Shown here: in pieces, positions 43,577 to 52,800 of the stretch
How positions within the stretch are numbered: the first letter of the stretch is position 1
How the letters are laid out: every line of letters starts with the position of its first letter
NCBI RefSeq assembly: GCF_014705605.1
Contig: NZ_JACXIZ010000046.1
Span: 1-62,899, forward strand
Direction of reading: 5' to 3'
Origin: Paenibacillus sabuli
Lineage (GTDB): Bacteria; Bacillota; Bacilli; Paenibacillales; Paenibacillaceae
DNA length: 62,899 nucleotides
Notes under the pieces: generated by a model
Told to the model about the DNA's origin: nothing
Seen by the model: the letters and a program-made list of their open reading frames with translations, nothing else
Databases searched by the model: none
Made by a program: the position numbers and the translations under genes

Positions 43577-43627
43577 GACAGGGGCTGGCCCTCGGGTCTA
43601 TTTATGACCTGAGGGCCAGCCCTTGTC
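43577..43627. terminator. Long hairpin between convergent genes
   Basis: GACAGGGGCTGGCCCTCGGGTC pairs over 22 bases (two non-Watson-Crick positions) with its complement around a 7-base loop; it ends three bases before the giant SLH gene. No long T run, but position between convergent genes supports a bidirectional terminator. Confidence 0.65.
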
Positions 43628-43629
43628 AC

Positions 43630-46600
43630 TCAGCCTTCGTTCAGATACGTCCAGTCCATGACGTTCCGCAGAAGGACTGCAGCTTCCTCCCGCGTAATCA
43701 TAGCTCCCGGTCGGAAGGTTCCGTCCGGATAACCGCCGACGATCCCTTCGCGCGAGAGCATCGCCACCGCTTCGATCGCCCATGGCGGAATTTCTTGCGC
43801 ATCGCGGAATGCCGCCACCGCCCCTGCTCCGCTATCAGACGGCGGCGCCGCATCATCAAGCACTCGCGCCAACATGACAACCGCCTCGGCTCGGGTAATT
43901 TCTTGCAGCGGATTCAGGTACAACATCTCGCCGGCATCCGAGCCTGCGACCCATCCCGCATCCACGGCTCGGATCATATAGGGGAGGGCCCATGTGCTGA
44001 CACGGTCTCGATCGGCGAATCCTGGCTGTAGTTCCGTTGACCCGCTCGGCGGCAACTCTTCCATCCCCACGATCATCTTCACGAATTCCTGCCTCCGGAT
44101 CGATTGTCCCGGGGCGAAGACCCACCGTCCGGATTGCTGCCAGCCCTCCAGGATGCCGACCGAGGACAATCGATACACGGCATCCGTCGACCAGCGGCCG
44201 CGCATATCTGCGAATCGAGTCATCTGCTCATCGTATAATAATGCGTACTTGCTGAAATGCGGGAGCTCGGCCACCACCGTGCCATATAGCGGGTTCACCT
44301 CGCCTCCAATATACTCCCAGCGGAGCTTGCGCTCGTTGTACCAGTAGATACCAAGCTTCTCGTAATCGGCGACATCCTCGAGACCGAAGCGGATCAGGAG
44401 CTCCGGCGGCTGTTCGAAGCGCACCGGCTTGTTCGTCTTCACTTCATAGATCGAGCCGATGAGCCGCCTGCTCTCGCCTGCCAGGTACGGCTCCTCATTC
44501 GTCACCGTACCGATTCCGACACCTGCCCCTTCCAGATCCCACCGCTGCGCGAATACTTTCAATGCCGCGCGGTCCCCGACAGCGATATCGCGCGCTTCGC
44601 CATCCTGCAGGGCCAGATAATCGAGAAATACCGTTCCTTGCTCCGCTTCAATGATCGACCGCAGGGCTTCCCGCAGCATGACATCCATATCCTCAGCCGG
44701 TTCCCCGTCCGGGCTCGTCGGGATCCAGATCGGAAGGTCGACGGGATTCCGGGGGTAGTTGTCCTTCCAATCCTCGTCGTACCAGTCCTCGTAATCCGCG
44801 ATCTCTCCTTGGCCATCCCCCGGTTGGATGTGCACAACGAAGGCATCCTGCAACGCGTAGTCGCCGGCGATGCGATAAGCAGCATGGGCCACCAACTTGC
44901 CCGGATGATTCACGCTTATTTTGCCATTGGACAGTTCGCCGTATTGTTCGCCCAGCAGCAGGTCCCAACTGACTAAATTCGAATCCAGTACGTAGGCTTC
45001 CCCGCGATCGTCGATTGCCACCAGCTCCAACTCCGCCGTCTCGCCAACCTGCAAGACCAGGTCGACTCCCTCTTGCGCCTCGTCGGCTTCGCCCTCTTCA
45101 AGGGTCGCGGAACGTTCGCGAAGCTCCGCGAACTGCAACGATCCCACACTGTCGTTCACAGCCTGGAAGGCGTAGACGGAGCGATTCCCGGCCGCGTCTT
45201 CGGCTGTCACCTCTATATAGCGGCTCAGATAGCCGGCAATCGAGACGTCAGCGGTAAATCTGCCGTCCAAATCGGATTCTACCGTCGCGCCGTCCACCGT
45301 GACGACGCTCCCGGGCTCGGCAATGCCACTCACCGTCACGAGTTCGTCCCCGGAAGAGAGTACGCTGGTCCCCGGTGATTCGATCTTCAAGTCCGGGGCG
45401 GCTGTATCCAGTCGAACCTGGACGCCGGAGATTGTGACATCGCCCTGCTCGTTGACGGATACGACATCAATCCGATTCAGCCCCTCCGTCAATTCGACAG
45501 CCTGCTGCCACTCGTCGCCCGAGCGATCGGCCGCATGCCGCTCGTTGACCCTCACTTCAGACTCGACAGTCTGATCGGCTTGAAGCGCCACATCCACTGC
45601 CGGCTCATGGACGACATAGATCCTGTCTCCTTGCGCATCCACCATACGCCCGGCTTCCACCCCGTCAATTCGAACGGTCAACTGTGCTTTCGCAGGGGCC
45701 GGCTCAGGTACGTACAAGGGGGCGGACACCGCTGCCCGGCCGTACACGTTCAAGCCATCCACCTCTTGGTAGGCGGTGACCTCCATTCGATAGGTATCGC
45801 CCGGGACCAAGCCGAACTGCTCTCCCGTGCCCTGATCATGATAGGTGCCGCCGATGCCAGCCTCTCGCCGGCCTCCCTCGACCTGCACCGCCCCGATATT
45901 CGGCAGCGGCCTGCCATCGGCGTCCAAGGCTTGCAGCACGAACCCGTCCGCTTCTCCATCGAAGTCCCATTGCGCCCGGATTAAGCCGTTGCCCACCGGT
46001 TCGATCACGACCTGATCGGGCGCAGGCAGCTCATACGGATTGTCAATTACGAACGAAGTGTCGCTGTATCGATCAGCCTCCAGCATGTCTTTGTCTACCA
46101 CCGTCGCACGGATGTAATAATTGCCGGAAGCCAGCGTTTCAGGCAGGGTCACCGTCGTCGACCCGGACGTCGGCAGCGCATGAAGCAGCAGCTGACCGGA
46201 GTCCGTATCGCCGTCTTCACTGAGATACAGCGCCACATTCATGTCCTCGTCCACATGATCGGCGTGCCACTGCACCTTGAGCACGTGGCTTCCGGTCTGT
46301 TCGACCGTCAGCTGATCGAGCACGGGGAGTTCCTTTACATCCAGCAGGCGCCCGTCGTCCAGCGGCTTGCTGGTCGCCACCTTCCAGGTGCCCGGCTGAG
46401 GATCCGTCACGGAGACGTAGATGTACTGCTCCGCAAGACCGCTTTTGCTTTCCTCGGCGGATATATGCTGGATCAGCATATTCTCGTCCTCAATCAGTTC
46501 ATACGGCTGACCTCCCGGAGTCGTCATCTCCACGTCCGGACGCTCGCCGCTATAGGCAAATTCGAACAACGCAAAATCCTGCTCGCCCACCGGAATGTCC

Positions 46601-49600
46601 AGCGTGGACGGCAACGCACTGGACAGCAGCATCACTTGCCCCTTGGCTTGATTCGTCCAGTTCGCCATGGAGGACACCCGCTTGATATTGCTGCCGTACA
46701 GCATCGTTCCGGCTAATTCCCCGTTCTCCAGAATTGGCTCCGTCGATAATCCTGCCGCTTCCATCATCGGCATCGAACTGAGCGAGGCCAGCCTAGGACG
46801 ACTGTCGCCCCAATCGTATCGCATATTGATCGGAATATTAATTATCCGGGCGGTGGCCGAGACGCCGCCCGTGCTGATGTATCCTCTTACGTCCGCAATT
46901 TTTTTGCCGCCGACGAAGAGAATATTGCGCGGTACGATCAAGGAGACATTACCGCCACCTGACATGGTCACCGGCCCCATAATCCCTGTATTGTCGGAGC
47001 TGTAAGAGATCGTAGCCGAAGCGTCCCCTTCGATCACATCGAAGACCGAGATCTCCGCGCCGATCTTGGCTTCAATCCCCGAATTCCGCAAGCTGTCCTC
47101 GATCAGGTACCGCCCGTATGCCTTCTCGAAAATCGGAATTTCTAAAACCGAGATCGACGATTCGAAAAGGATGCCCCGAAGCGAGGCCTCAAGACGCATA
47201 TCATCGGCAAACAGGATGTTCCCGATCGACATCCCGCCGATCACGACCAGCTTCAAGGGAGGCAGCACATTGAAGTTGCCGGCAAGGGTATCGTACAGAT
47301 CGTTGAATCCGCCGCCGCCCTTGGTGATATAGCCGACCGTATAACCGGGAATCAACGGAATACCCGGCTTGCCGCCTACATAGAACTCAAAATTATCGAG
47401 TATTGGAATCGAATTGTTCAGAAAACGAATCGTAAACAGCCCGCCTGTTTCGATGACTTTAAAGTTCACGTCGGCTTCCAGCTCATAGATCTGATCCAGG
47501 GTATCGACGAGCAGTCGGCCTTCCGCGCCGAAATCCATCCCTGGCAGTAAATCCTTGGGCATGCCGACCTCGCCCTCTGCCCGCAACCCGAGAAAATCGA
47601 AATTCCGATTGTCGTTCAAGCCGAAACGAGCCTCTTCCAGGTCAATGTTCAGCTTGAGCGGGAAATCATCATCTCCGTCATCCTGCAACGCGCCAAAGTT
47701 CATGGACAACCTACCGCCAAAAGAAACGCTTTTGTCTCCAACAACGGCATTTTTGATCGTCACCGGGAAATACGACATCGTGGCGACTTCATTCAAGTAA
47801 TCCACCAGTTCCCATTGAACGCGAACGGGCGATTGCTCACCCCTCGCATCCAACGCGTAATGCTTGCCATCCTCCAGCTCGATGGCGAACGGTCCCGACA
47901 CAAACGGGAAATACGGGACTGACAATACGCCCGTGCCGCGAATTTCCAAGGTGCCGTCATTTTTCTCGATCCGCAGTAATTGATCGCCGCCGAATCGACC
48001 TCTGACCGTCTCGTCTCCGTCAAAACGAATAACCGAATTGATGGTCGTGCCCGGAGCCGCTTCAAAAACCGAGGCTCCCCCGGAGCGAAGCTCGCGGATG
48101 TCGCCGCGGATCGTCAGCAATACCTCGCCGCTCACCTGCGCCAATGCCTGCTCCTTATCTATCGGTACCATTTCATAGCTCGTGCTCCGCTTGACAATTG
48201 CGAGCAACCCATAGCTTCTCGATTGATACTCGGTATCCATTGTCAGTTCGATCTGCCTGTCGAAGCGGCCGTACTCCCCGGCGTCCAGTTGCAGCGTGTA
48301 ATCGCCCGCCTCGGGGCGCTCCTCCAACCACAGCTCATTGAGCTCCGCTTGCATCAGGCCGTCGTCCAACACCTCGTAATCGACAAGCGGGAAGCGTCTG
48401 CCATCATGCTCGCGGACCAGTGCAAGATCAGCGTCCCAGTTGTTCACCAGCGCGGAGAAGCCCTGCCCCTTCATGCGAATCCAGCGATCACCGGCCTCAA
48501 TGAATTTTTTGCGCGGCAAGACGTCCAGCAGTTGCAACTGCGGCGCGGCGCCGGAGAGCGCCGGCATAATCACATAATCGGCATGGGTCGTCTGCCGCCC
48601 GCCAGACTGTCTCACCCCGACCCAATACCGCGCTGCTTTGTAGGTTTGCTGCGGGATCGCCTTCACTTGCCACGACAACGTGGTCACTTCGCCGATTCGC
48701 AACAGATCGATGCGCTTCTCCCGCATTTCCCCTTCGGCTAATTCCAGTTCCAGCGGCAACCCGAGCTCGACGACCGCATTTTGAATCACCCTGGCATCTG
48801 CTCTCGTATTATCAATCGTTACCATTATCTCAAAGTGGTCTGGTGCATAGCTGTCTTGCTCCTCGTTTACGCGCAGTTCTTTCGGCGCGAGAAATTGCAC
48901 CCCGTAACGCGCCTCCGGTTCGGAGGTGAAAAAGCTGCCCAGACCATAATAGGTTTCAAATTGCATCGTCTGACCCGCGCGCAGCGTGGCCGGGTTCCAG
49001 TACAGCGCCACCGCGCTGTCGCGGCTGCCGTAACGGTTCTGATCCGTTGTGAAATCAATGTCTTGTACAGCGTAATCCCAGGTCGTCGCCGACAGGCCCT
49101 CCCAATGCGCCACAACCATTCGATCCGGGATGCGGTTATCCCAGCCGCGCAAAAACCCGTAGGTCATCACTTGAGGCGAGAGCGGATCGTCGACCGCCCG
49201 CCAGTAGGCCGGTACGTTCGATCCGTTCAGATCGGTCTCTGTCCGGATGTACTGGTCGCTGCCGGACAGCGCAATCGGCGACGAATCCTCGGCGCCCAGC
49301 ATCGTATCGAGCAAGATGCGGCTGCCGACGGAGACCGATTGAGCGGTCGTATTCGTCACCTCATAGGCAATCTTGACATTCCCGATATTCGGATTTTTCA
49401 CATCGTCAACCAACGTAATCGTCTGGACCACTTCCATCCCGTCGATCCGCCATACCGATCGATTGGACAGCCCCTGCGTCGCGGGGCGGTCCGAGAATCC
49501 GCTATCCAGACCGAGGTAGCCGTAATCTGCACCAAAAGTGTAATCCGCGCCGTCGATCCGGAACGTCGTGAACGACGTATCCGGCTGCTCGTCCAAAAAA

Positions 49601-49815
49601 AGCAGGTCGCCCTCGTCATCCATGCGTAGCGGGTGGCCCTGCTTCGTCTGAATGCTGAACCGCCCGGTATCCTGACTCACCGACACCTCTACATAATCGT
49701 TGCCGACGTACTCGATTTCGGAAGCTGAGGCGGGCTGCGCCTCCGCCGGCACAAGCGTGCCGGCTGGTAAAAAGAGTACGCCGCTAATCAGCATCAACAT
49801 GAGCTTTTTAATCAT
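43630..49815 (-). CDS. Giant SLH-anchored surface protein, 2061 aa
   Basis: An exported cell-surface protein. Residues 1-26 are a signal peptide (KKLMLMLISGVLFLPAGTL, cleavage near AEA). The N-terminal 1,000 residues are beta-rich and without a family that I recognise; about 1150-1400 contain two fibronectin-III-like modules (LPVLDQLTVEQTGSHVLKVQW; LPAPDQVVIEPVGNGLIRAQW); about 1500-1590 a bacterial Ig-like module (PGTSVLSSGDELVTVSGIAEP). The end holds three S-layer homology domains (about 1870-1925, 1935-1990, 2000-2055: FADMRGRWSTDAVYRL, FADRDRVSTWALPYMI, FRDAQEIPPWAIEAVAML) that bind pyruvylated wall polymer. It is the last gene of a TetR-led unit, 53 bp after the 1757-aa gene. No catalytic motif is seen. 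Confidence 0.85.
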   Translation of the reverse strand: MIKKLMLMLISGVLFLPAGTLVPAEAQPASASEIEYVGNDYVEVSVSQDTGRFSIQTKQGHPLRMDDEGDLLFLDEQPDTSFTTFRIDGADYTFGADYGYLGLDSGFSDRPATQGLSNRSVWRIDGMEVVQTITLVDDVKNPNIGNVKIAYEVTNTTAQSVSVGSRILLDTMLGAEDSSPIALSGSDQYIRTETDLNGSNVPAYWRAVDDPLSPQVMTYGFLRGWDNRIPDRMVVAHWEGLSATTWDYAVQDIDFTTDQNRYGSRDSAVALYWNPATLRAGQTMQFETYYGLGSFFTSEPEARYGVQFLAPKELRVNEEQDSYAPDHFEIMVTIDNTRADARVIQNAVVELGLPLELELAEGEMREKRIDLLRIGEVTTLSWQVKAIPQQTYKAARYWVGVRQSGGRQTTHADYVIMPALSGAAPQLQLLDVLPRKKFIEAGDRWIRMKGQGFSALVNNWDADLALVREHDGRRFPLVDYEVLDDGLMQAELNELWLEERPEAGDYTLQLDAGEYGRFDRQIELTMDTEYQSRSYGLLAIVKRSTSYEMVPIDKEQALAQVSGEVLLTIRGDIRELRSGGASVFEAAPGTTINSVIRFDGDETVRGRFGGDQLLRIEKNDGTLEIRGTGVLSVPYFPFVSGPFAIELEDGKHYALDARGEQSPVRVQWELVDYLNEVATMSYFPVTIKNAVVGDKSVSFGGRLSMNFGALQDDGDDDFPLKLNIDLEEARFGLNDNRNFDFLGLRAEGEVGMPKDLLPGMDFGAEGRLLVDTLDQIYELEADVNFKVIETGGLFTIRFLNNSIPILDNFEFYVGGKPGIPLIPGYTVGYITKGGGGFNDLYDTLAGNFNVLPPLKLVVIGGMSIGNILFADDMRLEASLRGILFESSISVLEIPIFEKAYGRYLIEDSLRNSGIEAKIGAEISVFDVIEGDASATISYSSDNTGIMGPVTMSGGGNVSLIVPRNILFVGGKKIADVRGYISTGGVSATARIINIPINMRYDWGDSRPRLASLSSMPMMEAAGLSTEPILENGELAGTMLYGSNIKRVSSMANWTNQAKGQVMLLSSALPSTLDIPVGEQDFALFEFAYSGERPDVEMTTPGGQPYELIEDENMLIQHISAEESKSGLAEQYIYVSVTDPQPGTWKVATSKPLDDGRLLDVKELPVLDQLTVEQTGSHVLKVQWHADHVDEDMNVALYLSEDGDTDSGQLLLHALPTSGSTTVTLPETLASGNYYIRATVVDKDMLEADRYSDTSFVIDNPYELPAPDQVVIEPVGNGLIRAQWDFDGEADGFVLQALDADGRPLPNIGAVQVEGGRREAGIGGTYHDQGTGEQFGLVPGDTYRMEVTAYQEVDGLNVYGRAAVSAPLYVPEPAPAKAQLTVRIDGVEAGRMVDAQGDRIYVVHEPAVDVALQADQTVESEVRVNERHAADRSGDEWQQAVELTEGLNRIDVVSVNEQGDVTISGVQVRLDTAAPDLKIESPGTSVLSSGDELVTVSGIAEPGSVVTVDGATVESDLDGRFTADVSIAGYLSRYIEVTAEDAAGNRSVYAFQAVNDSVGSLQFAELRERSATLEEGEADEAQEGVDLVLQVGETAELELVAIDDRGEAYVLDSNLVSWDLLLGEQYGELSNGKISVNHPGKLVAHAAYRIAGDYALQDAFVVHIQPGDGQGEIADYEDWYDEDWKDNYPRNPVDLPIWIPTSPDGEPAEDMDVMLREALRSIIEAEQGTVFLDYLALQDGEARDIAVGDRAALKVFAQRWDLEGAGVGIGTVTNEEPYLAGESRRLIGSIYEVKTNKPVRFEQPPELLIRFGLEDVADYEKLGIYWYNERKLRWEYIGGEVNPLYGTVVAELPHFSKYALLYDEQMTRFADMRGRWSTDAVYRLSSVGILEGWQQSGRWVFAPGQSIRRQEFVKMIVGMEELPPSGSTELQPGFADRDRVSTWALPYMIRAVDAGWVAGSDAGEMLYLNPLQEITRAEAVVMLARVLDDAAPPSDSGAGAVAAFRDAQEIPPWAIEAVAMLSREGIVGGYPDGTFRPGAMITREEAAVLLRNVMDWTYLNEG

Positions 49816-49868
49816 CCGTTATCTCCTCGCTTCAGGATTTCAGAGCGCCAATAAGACATAGGGGTTAC

Positions 49869-52800
49869 TTATTCCGGCACCACGTATACATGAATCAAAT
49901 GATAGCGCCTCTGCTGATCCTGGAGAAGGAATGTATAATAGCCGTATTGCGTCACGGTGATCGCATCCGTGTCCAGCCACTCTCCGTTGGACTTAAAGTA
50001 TCCCTTGGCCCGGAACCCCCTGTCCCACTTGACGTTCAAGTGTCCCAGCGCCCCAATCGGCCGCAGCTGAATGTCATAGCCTCGCACCGTCAACGCCGTA
50101 CCGCTCGGCGGCAACTCCCCATTCACGTAGCCCCTGAGCGCGTCCCGTCCGATTACCTGCGCCGGACGCGTGAAGCGCAGCGCATTCCCCGCCCGATCGA
50201 ACGCCTCAAAGGCAAGTTCATACTCCCCGGCACGGTGGACATCGATCGAATGCCGGACAGTGGTCGCCGACGTGAGATCCCCGTCTTGCGCATCGACAAT
50301 ACGCATACCTTCGAACGGATCAAAAGCCTCGCCTTCAACGATGATCAACGGCTCGCCTGCCGAATAGCGAACCTCCGGCGCCTCCCGGTCGATGTTGTCC
50401 ACCGTGATTTCCAGCCAGTAAACATTGCCAAGCGCATCCTGCGCCTGAAGCCAGCGCGTCTCATTGCGTGTGAAGATCTGCTCCAGCCCGCCGTCGGCCT
50501 CGCGCAATGTCAATTCGCGGTCACTCGCGATCGTTACCGTGACACTCTCACGAGTCGGCTCCGTTTTCGAATAATGCAGCGCGATCTCGGCCAGCGATGT
50601 ATCAATATTCGTCACAACGGCCTCCACCGTTGTCCGATTGCCGGCTTCGTCTTGCACGAAAAACGTGAAGCTGCCGTTCTCGGTAAAAACATATTCGTGA
50701 CGCCTGAAGTTATTCGTGACATAGATTGTCTGGCTGGGATCTGCGGCGCTTACCCGGGCGATCACCCGTCCGCCGGTCGGCTCGGTCGTGCTGTATGTGA
50801 CCGTCACGTCGGGTTCGTCCCGTACGATATGGTTCACTTGTGCCATGACGGGCGTCACATTGCCCGCCCGATCCATCAGGATGAAAGTAAAATTTCCGTT
50901 TTCCACAAAGTCATAGGTCGTCTTCCCGCCATTGTTGACGACTTGCACGCCCGCCTCGTCCGGCTCAATTGTGGCTCTAACCGGCGCATTCGTCGGCTCA
51001 ATGGTTGAGTAGCGCACGCTCGCCTGCGGCGGCGTCTTGTCAATGCGGTCGACCACCGCTGTGACCGCATTCTCATTTCCGGCGGCATCCCGGAACGTAA
51101 AGGTGAATGACCCGTTCTCAGTAAAGGTGTGCTGTGAACCTCCATCATTAAGAAAAATCACGTCCGCTCCTGAATTGTCGGAAGGCAGCAGGCTCACGGT
51201 CACATCCTCGTTCGTCCAGCCTCTTTCGCTGAAAAGCAGCGTACCCTTCGGTGCCTCCCGATCGATCCAGTCCACCGTCACCGGCCCGGAGTCCCCGACA
51301 TTACCGGCGGCATCCGCATAGCGAAAGGTAAAGGTGCCGTTATGTTCAAACGTATAAGTACGTTCATCCAGATTCGTCATCGCGATCGGTGCTGTTTCCT
51401 GTTCAAAAGACAAGGTCGCCGTCACCGGCCCTGACGTCCACGTAGCGGGCGTGAATGTGACCGTCGGTTCAGGCGTTGCACGGACGATCCAGTCGACAAA
51501 CGCCGTCCTTTCGGTCTCGTTGCCAGCCGCATCTCGAAATCGGAACGTATGCTCGCCATTTTCCGTAAAGACGATCTCGTCTCCGCCCTCGCTCCATATG
51601 ACGGGTGCCATCCCCGAGTCATCGTACACCGACAAGGTGACCGTCACGTCTTCCTGCGTCCAGTATTCCGTGGAATACCGAATTTCCCCGCCCGGAGCCT
51701 GCAGATCAATATTCATGACTTGCGCCTGCCCGTTGCTGGTAAGCCCCGTCTCCAGATCCTCGACAATGAAATCGAGCGTGCCGTTCGCATGGAACCGGTA
51801 GACAACCTCGGTTACCGTCGCATCCGCTGAGGGATGACCGAGAATATCGCCCCCGTCTGTCTTGATCCGAATCAGCTCGGCATCATCCGGGCCCCGGATG
51901 CCGCGCAGAGCGCGCGGAGGTTCACCCGCCACGCTGACAGTCACATCCACCGGCTGATTAGTCCAGTTAGATGTAGAGCGAGACACGTCCGCTGTCGGCA
52001 AGCTTGTATCGATCCAGTCCACATTCACCGTGTAGACGGATGCATTGCCCGCCTCGTCGGCGAAGCGCGTCTCGACACTTCCGTTCTCCGCAAAGGTCAA
52101 CTCGTACTTCGTGACTGGAGTCTCAAGCGCATCCGGCGCCGATACGTACACCGGCTCAGAGAAGGTGAGCGTCGCGATTACCGGCATCGCCGTCCGCTGA
52201 TCCGGCGAGAAAGATTCTTCCGCGACCGATGGGACCGTATTATCCAGCCAGAAGGAATTGCTGACCGCGATTCGCGTATTCCCTGCCTCGTCGACGGCCC
52301 GGACCCATAAATACCAATTGCCATCGGCGGCCTCCAATTCAACCGCTTCTCCCGCGTCCACCCCGCTCCAGGCTTCCGGCGCATCAAGCGCATCTGCACG
52401 CATCGACCATGCATATTCTAATGCAAGGGCCGTCGGAGCAGAGGCGTTGTCCGTTGCGAGGACGATTGTCGATACCGCTTGTTGCTTGTGATTATTGCCA
52501 TTGGTCACAAACTGGATGACGGGAGACGTCCTGTCGATATGATCGACGTTCACGACCCGGGTCGCCGCATTGCCCGCTTGATCATATACCGTCAAAGTGC
52601 GGGTTCCATTCTCTTCAATCTGAAAATCTTGCGTCCCGGCCGGCGTAAAGTTATCCGTATAAGATAAGGTGACCGTAACATTCTCTTGCGTATAGCCGTC
52701 AGGATCAAACGCCGCATCGGTAATCGTCGGCGGGGTCACATCATAGGTCGCCCCAATCGTGTACACCTCGCTTTCGTTGCCGGCCTCATCCCGATATTGC

